Assembly (NCBI GenBank): GCA_030386875.1
Contig: CM059575.1
Span: 14,656,293-14,720,292 of the forward strand
From: Morinoia aosen
Lineage: Eukaryota; Arthropoda; Malacostraca; Amphipoda; Talitridae
DNA length: 64,000 bases
Reading direction: 5' to 3'
A program made the translations under genes and the position numbers. The notes under the pieces were generated by a model, which was not told the origin of the DNA, did not search any database, and saw nothing but the letters and a program-made list of their open reading frames with translations. Positions 42,844 to 53,167 of this stretch are shown in pieces (the first letter of the stretch is position 1; the number at the start of each line of letters is the position of its first letter).

Positions 42844-43863
42844 ATGCCTGCGCGCGGGAGAAGGAATCACGACCGCAGAAATGCGCCAGCAACGCCACCA
42901 CAACCCGAAGAGGAAGCAGTAAACATGCCCGTGGTAACGAGTTGCGTGGGGGCCATTGGTGCTAAATTCAGGAGGGGCGATAATATGGGGGAACATATGG
43001 CAAGGTTGAAGTTTTTGACTGGTAATCTGAATAACAGTGAGCAGGTGAAAGCCTTCTTCCTTTGCCTAGGTCCACAAGAGGCAAAGGAATGCAATCAAAT
43101 AATTGATACACTAACGAACCTACGAGAAGCAGAAAACTGGCTGCGCTCTTACGCCGACCAGGTCGAACATCCAACTCAAGCGCTGTTTGAAATAGTAACC
43201 AAGAAGCAAACAAGCCGGGAAGGAGTTTCAGAGTACCTGACGCGCCTGGAAAGGCTGTACAACGAGAATTATCTGGAACACCCGGAACGAATCCTTGTAG
43301 ATTTGATGTGGCTCGGATTAAGGGAGAACATCACAAGACCATTTCGAAGTGATGCGCGACCTACGACAGTACAAGAACTGAGAGACATGGCAATCGAGGT
43401 GGAAAATCGACGGATAGTACCAGTGCCAAGGGAAACGACAGAGAAGAGGGAACCGGAGAGAGAAAGAGCGCAGCGAAGCGAGAGGAGGCCACAGCATGAG
43501 ACTGCACGTGTCGGCCATACGATGCGGCATTCACCACAACGGCCTAGAGGGTACCGCCATGAAGTGCCACCCTGGAGAGAAAGGAACAGACAGATACGAC
43601 ACTCTCCTTATCATCGAAGAGGAAATTATGAAGCACCCCACTGGAGCGAAAAGGGCAGACTTAGGAGTCAGCAGCACCAAATATACTACGCAAGAAAGCC
43701 ACAGCCGCATTCGGAAGCACCACCTGCACCTGCAGTGGACTTAGCCCAGTATAGAACAGTGCCACCGCCGTGCGTAAACTGTGGAAAATTTGGGCACCTA
43801 AGGGCTGATTGCAGGGTGCAACAGGTTGCAGGACAGCCAAAAAACGGAATAGGAGACCGTTAG
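42844..43863 (+). CDS. gag: Gag structural protein
   Basis: 339 residues from the first in-frame ATG (MPARGRRNHDRRNAP); the frame is open further upstream but without an ATG. A capsid-like region follows, with VKAFFLCLGPQEAKECN, the LF.IVTKKQ.SREGVSEYLTRL segment and LVDLMWLGLREN, typical of Ty3/gypsy Gag. Then comes a very basic Arg/Glu/His-rich region (about residues 195-290). A canonical CCHC zinc knuckle CVNCGKFGHLRADC lies near the C-terminus (43771-43812). The last codons overlap pol, and the slippery site at 43839 sits five codons before the stop. It packages the element's RNA in virus-like particles. Confidence 0.93.
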   Translation: MPARGRRNHDRRNAPATPPQPEEEAVNMPVVTSCVGAIGAKFRRGDNMGEHMARLKFLTGNLNNSEQVKAFFLCLGPQEAKECNQIIDTLTNLREAENWLRSYADQVEHPTQALFEIVTKKQTSREGVSEYLTRLERLYNENYLEHPERILVDLMWLGLRENITRPFRSDARPTTVQELRDMAIEVENRRIVPVPRETTEKREPERERAQRSERRPQHETARVGHTMRHSPQRPRGYRHEVPPWRERNRQIRHSPYHRRGNYEAPHWSEKGRLRSQQHQIYYARKPQPHSEAPPAPAVDLAQYRTVPPPCVNCGKFGHLRADCRVQQVAGQPKNGIGDR

Positions 43864-46800
43864 CTCCTATAATAAATCCCAGCGTAATACTCCAAGTGAA
43901 TGGTACACCTGTTACCGCACTTCTTGACACCGGAGCAAATATATGCTTGGTAAAAGAGCGTGTGGTTGCGGGGATTAAAAATGCTAGTGTAAAAGGAACA
44001 TCCACTGCATTAAAGACAATTGGAGAGGAACCCGTACCAGTGCTGGGGAAGATTAATGTGCCAATCAAAGTTAACGGTCAGAAAATTGTTCAGAGATGTT
44101 TTGTTGTGCGGGAAAATGCATTCCCAGGAGACCTGCTAATAGGAGTGGAAGTAATGAACAAAGTCAACGCAAAGCTAGACTTCGGAAAATGTAGGGCATC
44201 ATTCTTTGGCACTCACGTGAACATGTTTTCAGTACCAGGACACGCTTCTCCGAAAATTCTGTGTGTAACGCGGGAAGAAAAATCAGTCACTCTGGCTGAG
44301 GATATTACAGTAAGGCCTCGCACGCAAACCATGGTGAAGTGTCGAGCAGATGGCAAGTTTGATGGGAAAGAAGTAATTTTAGAGCCTAGAATTAAGTGGG
44401 CGCCTTACGTCGGAGCCACCGCTGCAAAGGTACAAAACGGGTATGTTTTGATGCCTGTACTTAACCCTTTTGCCGAAAAAATCGCTCTGACTGAAGGAGC
44501 AATAATTGCAACATGCCACGAAATCTCGAATGAAGCTGCAACTGCAGAAGAAAACAATGCGGAAAATAGCGAAGCAGAAAATCGCCGCAGAGAGAAGCGC
44601 TTTCAGCAAATTGATGAGCTTGACCTCAGTTACTTGGATGCTGAAAAACAAGGACAAGTCAGAAACCTGCTCAAGGAATATCACAAGACGATTAGTGCAG
44701 ACGAGATGGATATTGGCCACGTGAAAGGAGTGAAATACAAGATTTTGCTGAGTGATTACAGGCCAATTCAAACGAAAGGATGGCGTATTCCGTATTCCAG
44801 CCAAGAAATTATTGATAAAAAGGTCTCGGAGATGATCGAAAGTGGAGTTGTGCAAGAGAGTACAAGTGCTTGGAAGAATCCCCTCGTACTCGTGAAGAAA
44901 CCTGGAGGAGGCCACAGAGTTTGCCTTGATTTGCGAGCTGTTAACATGCGGGTAATAAACGAACATTATCCGATTCCCCACATTGTAGGGACACTGGAGG
45001 AGGTAGCTGGCAAAGAATACTATTCCATTGTCGATGCAAAATCAGCCTTCCATCAAATTGAGCTCGATGAAGAAAGTAAGCAGTACACGGCATTTCAGAC
45101 TCGACAAGGCAACTTCGAATTCTCTAGGCTACCTATGGGACTCAAGTGCTCAACATCAGTGTACCAGAGAGTGATATGTCATGTTCTGAAAAGGCAACTT
45201 GGAAAATTCGCCGCTATTTACTTGGATGATGTGTGCGTTAGCTCTATGACTTTTGAGAGCCACCTAGAAAATTTAAGGGAAGTGTTGCACGAGTTTCAAT
45301 GTGCCGGAGTAAAAATAGGCTTGGACAAGTGCAAATTTGCACAAAAACAAGTGAAATACCTAGGATGTTACATCAGTCGTGAGGGACTTATTCCAGACCC
45401 CAAAAACGTGGAGGCAATGCAGAGTTACCCTAGGCCGACTACCGCACGTAAAGTGCGCTCGTTCGTGGCAGCGCTTAATTTCTACCGGCGCTTCATCCCA
45501 CACTTTGCCACAACAGCTGCACCCCTTAATGCTCTGACTAAGAAGGGCCAAAAATTCCAGTGGAAGGAGGAACACGAGCAAGCCTTCTGTAAACTTAAGC
45601 AGCTCATGATAGAAGCTCCAGTTCTGAAGAAACCTTCCCTAAATGAGACGTATTACTTGAGCTGTGATGCCTCAAATGAGGGCTCGGGCGCGGTGCTTGC
45701 TCAGAAATGTAACGGAAAGGAACAACCGATTGGATACTTCAGCAAAAGATTCAACGATGCTGAAAAACGTTATTCAATTACGGAGCGGGAAGGATTAGCA
45801 GTGGTCGCCGCTGTAAATCACTTTTCACCTTACCTGTACGGCAATAAATTCGTTGTAATCACTGATCACACGGCTCTCAAATATCTGTTCAAAGGTAAAA
45901 ACACCAAGAACAACAGAATTATGAGATGGGCCCTAACACTCTCTCAATATGATTTTGAGGTGATTTATCGGCCAGGAACTCAGAACGTGGTGCCCGACGC
46001 ATTGTCGAGAAATATTGCGAACGACAACGAAGAAGAAAATCCAGACGACGAAGCACCTAAAACAGTGTTCGTCACGACGATGATAAATGAAGCGCCCAAT
46101 GTACAAGAGGCGGAAAGTAGTTTGCAGAAAGAAAATGTGAGAGCAGAACAGTTGAAAGATCCCGTTTGGGGGCCAGTTCTGAGGTATCTTGAAGGTGACA
46201 AATTAGGGGACGCTCCAAGTCTTGCTCTGAAATCCGAAATCTTCACCGACGGAGGTATATTGTATTTCAGAAAGACGCAACGAAAGCCTAATAGAACAAG
46301 GCACTTGATCGTTGTGCCAGACGCCCTGAGAGAAGCAGCAATAACGTTAGCGCATGATAGCACAATTGGTGCACACCAAGGTCGTGCTAAAACGTGGAAA
46401 AAGCTCATGGAATTCGGGTACTGGATTAACATGGCGCGTGACGTTAACAAATACGTAGACTCGTGCATGCAATGTCAAAAACGTAAGATCAATAATAGAA
46501 TTTGTGTTAGCATGGGTTCATTCCCTGAAATTGACAAGCCTCTGGACAGAATAGGCGTTGATTTAATCGAAATGCCAGTGTCGAATGAGGGCCACAAATA
46601 CATCCTCACCGTGGTCGATCACTTCAGTAGATATGTTGCAGCGTTTCCGCTCAGAAGCAAGACAACTGAGGAAGTAACGAAAGCGTTAACTAAATTCGTT
46701 ACTACGTACGGCACAGCCAAGACTCTCATCTCAGACAGGGGCACCGAGTTCACGTCAGCGTTGTTCAGAGATGTGTGTGAAAAATTGAAAATAAAATACT

Positions 46801-47540
46801 ACAACACTTCAGCATATCATCCCCAATCCAACGGAATGACCGAACGGCAAAATCAGAATATCAAGACTGTTTTATCACACCTTGCCGCCAACGATCAATC
46901 TTCGTGGCCTGATGCACTTCCTTGGACGTGCCTAGCGCTGAACACAAGTTATCAAAGTGTAATTGAAGAAATTCCGTATTATTTGTTTTTTGGTAGGGAC
47001 GCAGAAATTCCTGTTGTTGACTGGCTGAAAACACCTCGCATGGATTATTCTCTTGGGGACAACTACAGTGCAGAGGTGAGCGCCCGACTTCACAATGCGT
47101 TCAAGGTGGTGAAGGCCAAATCCAAGGCGTCACACGACAAGTCGGTGCAAATGAAGGAAAGAGGTGTGAAAAACAACCAGGTGGAGAGCGGAAATATTGT
47201 GTTATTACACAATCCGACAGGAAAGGCCGAAGCTGCAAACGCGTGGCCTACCGACTGGGTAGGCCCTTTTCGTGTCCTTGAAAGGAATGCCACAAATGCG
47301 ACCATTAAAGCACTATATAGTAACCGACAAGAAAGGGTTCATTTGGATAGATTGAAAGTTGCTTACCTACGTGGCGAGGCTTTTCCCGGCACGTCGGACG
47401 TCGCAGCTGAACCAGGAAGTGGAACCGGATATGAAACAGTCGATAGTGAAAATGAAGAGCTGAGAACAGAAAACCACGTGAACGAGAGAGCGGCGGCCAG
47501 GACACAGCGGAGCTATAATTTACGTTCTCGGTGTAGGTGA
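43809..47540 (+). CDS. pol: Pol polyprotein: protease, reverse transcriptase, RNase H, integrase
   Basis: A 1243-codon frame opening directly after TGA (43806-43808), overlapping gag by 55 nt and in its -1 frame; it has no own ATG and is reached by frameshifting at 43839. The protease has DTGA at residues 40-43. The reverse transcriptase starts about residue 320, with YLDD at 471-474 preceded by LPMGLKCSTSVYQ. RNase H has the first catalytic Asp near 620 (SCDASNEGSG), then EREGLAVV and the ITDHTAL segment. The integrase has an HHCC zinc region near 848-890 (HDSTIGAHQ...CMQCQKRK), catalytic D918, D976 and E1012 with D35E spacing, and a WPTDWVGPFRVL module (the GPY/F equivalent) near 1145. The order is standard for Ty3/gypsy. 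No stops or missing catalytic residues are seen. Confidence 0.96.
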   Translation: MQGATGCRTAKKRNRRPLAPIINPSVILQVNGTPVTALLDTGANICLVKERVVAGIKNASVKGTSTALKTIGEEPVPVLGKINVPIKVNGQKIVQRCFVVRENAFPGDLLIGVEVMNKVNAKLDFGKCRASFFGTHVNMFSVPGHASPKILCVTREEKSVTLAEDITVRPRTQTMVKCRADGKFDGKEVILEPRIKWAPYVGATAAKVQNGYVLMPVLNPFAEKIALTEGAIIATCHEISNEAATAEENNAENSEAENRRREKRFQQIDELDLSYLDAEKQGQVRNLLKEYHKTISADEMDIGHVKGVKYKILLSDYRPIQTKGWRIPYSSQEIIDKKVSEMIESGVVQESTSAWKNPLVLVKKPGGGHRVCLDLRAVNMRVINEHYPIPHIVGTLEEVAGKEYYSIVDAKSAFHQIELDEESKQYTAFQTRQGNFEFSRLPMGLKCSTSVYQRVICHVLKRQLGKFAAIYLDDVCVSSMTFESHLENLREVLHEFQCAGVKIGLDKCKFAQKQVKYLGCYISREGLIPDPKNVEAMQSYPRPTTARKVRSFVAALNFYRRFIPHFATTAAPLNALTKKGQKFQWKEEHEQAFCKLKQLMIEAPVLKKPSLNETYYLSCDASNEGSGAVLAQKCNGKEQPIGYFSKRFNDAEKRYSITEREGLAVVAAVNHFSPYLYGNKFVVITDHTALKYLFKGKNTKNNRIMRWALTLSQYDFEVIYRPGTQNVVPDALSRNIANDNEEENPDDEAPKTVFVTTMINEAPNVQEAESSLQKENVRAEQLKDPVWGPVLRYLEGDKLGDAPSLALKSEIFTDGGILYFRKTQRKPNRTRHLIVVPDALREAAITLAHDSTIGAHQGRAKTWKKLMEFGYWINMARDVNKYVDSCMQCQKRKINNRICVSMGSFPEIDKPLDRIGVDLIEMPVSNEGHKYILTVVDHFSRYVAAFPLRSKTTEEVTKALTKFVTTYGTAKTLISDRGTEFTSALFRDVCEKLKIKYYNTSAYHPQSNGMTERQNQNIKTVLSHLAANDQSSWPDALPWTCLALNTSYQSVIEEIPYYLFFGRDAEIPVVDWLKTPRMDYSLGDNYSAEVSARLHNAFKVVKAKSKASHDKSVQMKERGVKNNQVESGNIVLLHNPTGKAEAANAWPTDWVGPFRVLERNATNATIKALYSNRQERVHLDRLKVAYLRGEAFPGTSDVAAEPGSGTGYETVDSENEELRTENHVNERAAARTQRSYNLRSRCR
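43839..43870 (+). promoter_or_regulatory. Programmed -1 ribosomal frameshift site between gag and pol
   Basis: The heptamer A AAA AAC occupies 43839-43845, exactly in register with the gag reading frame (AAA at 43840, AAC at 43843), which is the canonical X XXY YYZ form. Three nucleotides later a 7-bp stem pairs ATAGGAG (43849-43855) with CTCCTAT (43864-43870) around an 8-nt loop containing the gag stop. Pol lies in the -1 frame and its open frame begins at 43809, just upstream, so a slip here joins Gag to Pol. Confidence 0.9.
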
Positions 47541-50104
47541 ACCGCCAACTAGAAACGAACTGCGGAGGACTGAAATCATGCATTAACTTGCCTTTGCGGG
47601 ATGTGTTCTTGTGTGTTTAATTTTAAGAAAACTCTTGCGTAGAAGTGAGTTTTTTTAGCGTTGTATTGCTTTAATCTAAATGTGTTCTTTAGTAGAGTTG
47701 TGTTATTCTAGCTGTGAATTGAAACTAATCTCACTCACTAGAGTGTGATGCTTTGTTCAATAGGAATATGCTCTAGGTTATGTAACTCCAACTTGCTTTG
47801 CTCACAAGAAATTTCGTTTGGACGAAATCTTGTTGAGTGATCAAATCTAACACTATGCGTAGTTCTCATTTTCTCTCTTGCTAAGTAAAGGGAAGTTGAG
47901 CGTTTATTAGGTTAACGTCGTGTGTTTCTCAAGAGGAGTACTTTGTTTCCTTTGTAGGATGCTTATATTCTCGCCAGCTTCTCGTGAAGCGTGCGCGCTT
48001 CATACGAGACAGCTCTAGCGAATGAATTAAGTTTCATCAGAAGTTCTTAGGCTGAGGCTATCTCAGGCTAGCTGATTTTATCTATACCTTTAGACCGTTC
48101 ATTTTCACAACGGGGAAAATAAGTTTAGCGTCATATTAAAATTTCGTATTCTGTTGTACTGTAGCGTTGAATTCTGACTCTGTGTCTTTCTCTTGCCCTG
48201 AAAGAATATCGTAAACACGGTATTCCGGAAGGAATCATTCTCCTCTTACTCTGTAGAAGTATAGTACATTTCTTTTCAGACTTAAGGAATTAATTTCTTG
48301 GTAGATTAGCGTAGTATGTACTTCAGCAGAAACCAGGCCAGAACATTGCATAACACGAATGCGGCTCATATAAGCTGCAAAAACAAGGAAATTCAAGTGG
48401 AACACTAGCAATTATTTACAAGAACGAAGAAGATAGAACAACAACACGACATAGGGGACACATTGCACCTGTATTGGAGATGTTTAAAAGGATTGCCCAA
48501 ATTCAAGCGTTGCAGTGAGAGGCGACAAAGACGAATGTATAGCTGGAAACTTGGAGCATGCTCAGAAGAATGCGGAGGGCACAAGTAATTGCCTCAGAGC
48601 CACTCGCGGTCGAGCTGTGGCTGTAGACATGGGTCGCTAACAAGCAGAGCCAGGAAAGGGCATCTCAAGTAATTAGTGCCCATGCTTCGGAGTGGATAAC
48701 AGCACCGGGTGACTAAACATCACGATGAGGAAGGAAGGAAGAGAATACGAAAATAAAGCAGATAATGTTCTAGGGCGCCGTAATGTAATAGTGTTCAAAA
48801 ATGCTTTTATAAATGGGTACCCAAATGAACCAATGATAATGCTTTTATATTATTGAGTATGGAATCTAACTTGATTTATTTGGAATTTGCATTGTGACAT
48901 GAACGCTTAGAAAGGCATTACTGAAACCCGCATGCAAGTATCCTGTGAATTTTTACTAGGCAAATTATCACATTGGAATATTGAAGCCACATTTTCGGCA
49001 TCTCTATTTATACGTGAAATAAAAATTTAAAAGAGATTACGTCGGATAGCCTTTGAATGATACGTACGGTCTTCAAAGGATATTAACCCATGAAACTCTC
49101 GCATAAATAAGAATGTTCACTCAAAAAAAAATAAAATATTATTTGTGTCTATCAGATTCCACGTCGACGTCAAGGAATACTGTGAGGAATTCTACAGGAT
49201 ACCAGCGTGCACTGCGCAGGATTGTGCCTCGGAATACTTCAGCATTACTTCGTGGAATTCGGAACCCTATCGCGAAGGGAGACTATATTAAATGAAATTT
49301 ATCGACGCTTCTACTCTTATTCTTCGACAGGTCAACATAAGTTCCTGATCTGCCAATTCGTCTGATCAACGAATAGGCATTCATGAGTAATCTGCCGATT
49401 AAAAATTTGAGTTTGAATAAACGTCATAAAATGTATGTGAAACATTGTATTTGACATGATTTAGTGGTAATTTGAATCGTGATAATGATCCATCTTACAG
49501 AACGCAATCGTGTAGTAATGTGGTGTATAGAAATGTTATACGAGTCTGGAGATTGGGCTCGCAATACTTCCTCATGAAATTAAGTACCCATCTTCAACGC
49601 GTGTGTGAAGCTATTGAAATGCCAGAAGAGAAGCATGGAAAGAGAGCAAATTCGTCAACGATACCAAAGGAATCGACATCGAATAGTCAACAGCAGCGTC
49701 AAGGATTTGGAGAACAGAAAACGCAAGCGTAAATGGAAACTACGAGACATAAAATCATCGATACTTTAGGATGTCTGAGGAGTGGGAAAGATGCCCGTGA
49801 AATTTTGTGAATGTTATTAGGGTCAAGTACTCAAGTATTTAGTACGCACTTTACTTCGGCGGGAAAAAACAGATACATCGGTTAGAAGAACACGACACAA
49901 TATATCACGCTGGGGCTGATAGTAATGATTGTAGTGTTAATTGTAAGGTACCCTGTTTCTGCGGAACAAAGTTTAGATGATAATGTGCTTAAGTAGAATT
50001 TACCATGTGTGTCTTATATTGGCTGCATACTGTAGTACTTATTATTCAATAAATAGCTGAAGGCTAATTCAAAAAAAATTGTCAGGCCAATTTTTTTTAA
50101 CTCT
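47541..50104 (+). other. Long non-coding stretch between pol and the 3' LTR
   Basis: About 2.6 kb, the place where errantivirus-like elements carry env. The longest plus-strand frames here are only 60 and 86 codons (49113-49295 and 49472-49732), with no signal peptide or membrane segment. It could be untranslated, a decayed third gene, or spliced in a way I cannot see. Confidence 0.7.
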
Positions 50105-50111
50105 AGGAGGG
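50105..50111 (+). promoter_or_regulatory. Polypurine tract
   Basis: AGGAGGG, five bases before the 3' LTR start at 50117. This is the likely primer for plus-strand DNA synthesis. Confidence 0.65.
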
Positions 50112-50116
50112 CCGTC

Positions 50117-51838
50117 TGTCGAGAATATGTTCAGAATGATCAAATTTTGCGAATTAAAAATGAAAATTCTTGTAATTGTGTGTAATGTAACAAATTTGTG
50201 CTTACGTAAAAAGTTCTATCTTGAAATGTCTCAGAAAATCCCAGCAGCCAGAGGGGTCGCTTCAACATGAATGTTTTATGTCGCTTCAACATGTATGTTT
50301 TTACGCCTGTATGTTTTCTTTCAACTCAGCAATGTTAGGAGGCTGCGATAAGGTGCGAGAGCCAAACGATGTATGTTTACAGTGTGTGTTGTCTCTGGAG
50401 GGGACTTTGGCAAATCTTTCATTAGGGCGAGCCTTGGAAAACCTGAGACGCGCGAAAAAATGCCTACACAAGCGCGAACAAAGTCGCCTTCTTGTCAAAG
50501 ATAAATCGACACATAAGTCGCGACCCTTGAGCTGCGAGTGTGAACGGAGTAACGGTTTCGAAGGAGCCTGAGCGTGGGATACAATGAGGCTAAGAAAAAA
50601 TAAATAAAGACGAACTGCGGGACTACCAATGAGAAGAGATGTGGGCGGTCACTGGCAGGGTCTGAGGATTCTCATAGGCCGAAGGTGAGAGTGCACAACC
50701 CTCGAAGAAAATACGCCAGGGCTCAAGGCGTCTGGGGAACAATGGACAGTTCGACCGGCGAAACCGTAACGTGAGGTGCAACCTAGAAACGCGGGTGTGT
50801 TCACAATAACAAGCGCAATAATAAGAAAAGTGGCTATATTGAAAATTATACTAAGTTTCACGCTATAATGTAATCCAGAAAGTAACACATTCTCGTTTCA
50901 CTTGCAGAAAATTTACGTGTTCCCGTCACCACGTTCACAAAGGGGAAATTTATCAAAACATAACCCCACCGTGGGAGTTATTGATGGAACATGGAGATGC
51001 TGCACTAGAAGGGAGGGTAAGAGATGCATTTCTTAAAAAGAAAGAGTAAAGATATTGTTGAGATAAATATTGCGATAATTCATTGTCATTCAGTCATTGA
51101 TGCGCTTAAAAAGTAACAAGTTAAATTTTTATCTTTGACAGGCGGGACGGTTATTCAGTCATATGTCTGAGGATTGATCAGCTCGAATGAAGGGAATCGA
51201 CGTGTGAACATGCTGAAACGGGATGAGCAAGATGACGTCATCACTAGACATTTTCTGAACAGTGCATAAGATAGGCCTTTGAACTGAAGCGAGTCGCGGA
51301 CGAATTTTGTGGTTGAAGTGACCTTCGCCTACTGGGCTGCTGGGGGCGCTGAGACATTGTAGGCATTATTTGTGTTATGTTTGGATGCATAAGCAATCTG
51401 CGGTTAAAGGCTGGCCAGCCAATGTTTCTGTGTAATTATGTGATGTAAGTCATTTGACGTATGCTATTTGATTTCATTACTTAATTAGCATTATTCCTAA
51501 CACCATTCATTGTGTGTGCGCTCATTAATGTTTGTATGACGTATAACTGGAAATTATAAATGTTAAGCATAGTTCATCCTGTGTCTCATGCCCCACCATA
51601 TTAGAAACGATCAATCGCAACACCAAGGAGGGCGCCCAGAAAATGCGCTGCGTAAGTGGGTCAGCGATCCCCGGTGAGTACCTTTATTTTTAGTATATGT
51701 ACTGTAATTGCCGATTATAATTCATTTAATTTGTGTTGTGTATATAGCCTGGAGGTGTGCCATTCCTCTATTCCGAGAACCTGATCTTCTTGTTAATGAA
51801 TTGTTAACAAGGAGGTGAAGGGGCTATTTCTCGTGACA
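50117..51838 (+). repeat. 3' LTR (1722 bp) of the plus-strand Ty3/gypsy element
   Basis: Near-identical copy of 40756-42477, with about 13 substitutions and no length change. It keeps the polyA-like signals (50599-50608), the 116-codon frame (50221-50571) and the short MPHH... frame with its splice-donor match (GT at 51674). One difference in that short frame is synonymous (GCA/GCG, Ala). Confidence 0.97.
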
Positions 51839-51842
51839 CAGT

Positions 51843-52701
51843 GGTTATCATGTATGCCTCTAAATTGTAATTTATTGTAATGTATACTTTACTTTCAAAC
51901 TCAATTGCATAAAGTTCATATTTCAAGTTCTCTTTCGCAGTGGCATGGGAAGTCCAGAGAGTATCAAGATTCTTCATCTCTCAAAGAGAGGCATGCGTGT
52001 GATGTCCCTGCACCTCTGGATGCGTAAAAGAGAAAATTAACCTTTTTTATGATTCTAAAACTACGATTCAATAAGGAGGTGGAGAAAAACATTTCTCAAT
52101 ATAATATGTTATCCATAAATCGGAGTTTGGTAGCTAGGATATAAGATATCTTTTTATGAGCAAGTATTCATCCTAGAATGATGCATTGAAGGCACATCCT
52201 CGCTATATTTAAATAAACTAATTATGTAGTTAATTACCAGGTCACAGTTCATAAAATACATTAGTAACAGGATATCATTTCAACATACATTACTAAATTA
52301 GTAACAAAAGTTTTGAAACAGGTGACATTTCAAGAGCATGTTCCTACGCCAATGTTTATCCGAAATTTTGTATGGTTCCATTTCCCTTTCAAGTTTTAAT
52401 AAGTGAGTTGTACTTTTATAAGTTTCTTACTTCCTCACTTTGGGTAAAATCTTATTCATAAAACCTTTATACAACTAGCTGTCATTTTCTAGATTAATCA
52501 TTTGGCCGAAAATACTCCCAACTCCGAACATTATACAGCTGTGGTGGGAGGAGTTTATTCTGAGTCCCTAATGAATCATGTCAGTGACACCGAGTCAAAA
52601 GACACACAAGCGGGCCCGAATGAATGCACTTGAGCCCCCCAGCACAATGGGGCGCAGCACTCCCCTAATGAGCATTACAGGCAGCTCAGCCGTCGCTTTT
52701 T
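51843..52701. other. No recognised feature
   Basis: AT-rich flank of the LTR element up to the 43-bp array; no motif found. Confidence 0.45.
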
Positions 52702-53167
52702 GCCCGCCTGCTCGCGTTGCAGCGCAGCTTCTACCGTCCCAATTGCCCGCCTGCTTGCGTTGCAGCGCAGCTTCTACCGTCCTAATTGCCCGCCTGCTCG
52801 CGTTGGCGCAGCTTCTGCCGTCCCAATTGCCCGCCTGCTCGCGTTGCAGCGCTGCTTCTACCGTCCCAATTGCCCGCCTGCTCGCGTTGGCGCAGCTTCT
52901 GCCGTCCCAATTGCCCGCCTGCTCGCGTTGCAGCGCAGCTTCTGCCGTCCCAATTGCCCGCCTGCTCGCGTTGCAGCGCAGCTTCTACCGTCCCAATTGC
53001 CCGCCTGCTCGCGTTGCAGCGCAGCTTCTGCCGTCCTAATTGCCCGCCTGCTCGCGTTGCAGCGCAGCTTCTGCCGTCCCAATTGCCCGCCTGCTCGCGT
53101 TGCAGCGCAGCTTCTGCCGTCCCAATTGCCCGCCTGCTCGCGTTGCAGCGCAGCTTCTGCCGTCCCA
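52702..53167. repeat. 43-bp GC-rich minisatellite, about 11 copies
   Basis: The unit begins GCCCGCCTGCTCGCGTTGCA and contains GCGCAGCTTCTGCCGTCCCA and ATT. Two units (near 52787 and 52873) lack four bases (GTTGGCGCAG instead of GTTGCAGCGCAG). It is CpG-rich in an AT-rich setting. Long open frames on both strands come from the repeat and run into unrelated flanks. Confidence 0.95.

Larger units (their letters stand above)
40756..51838 (+). mobile_element. Complete 11.1-kb Ty3/gypsy LTR retrotransposon
   Basis: An 11083-bp element with two 1722-bp LTRs of identical length, both starting TGTCGAGAATATG and ending CGTGACA. It is flanked by the 4-bp target duplication CAGT (40752-40755 and 51839-51842). 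The LTRs differ at about 13 positions by my count, under 1 percent, so insertion is recent. Order: 5' LTR, primer binding site, gag, -1 frameshift, pol (protease, reverse transcriptase, RNase H, integrase), about 2.6 kb of non-coding sequence, polypurine tract, 3' LTR. Gag and pol are both open, so the copy may be autonomous. The clade within Ty3/gypsy is not assigned. Confidence 0.97.

Noticed and set aside
47541..50104. An env gene in the plus-strand LTR element
   Set aside because: No frame longer than 86 codons and no signal peptide, furin-like site or membrane segment.
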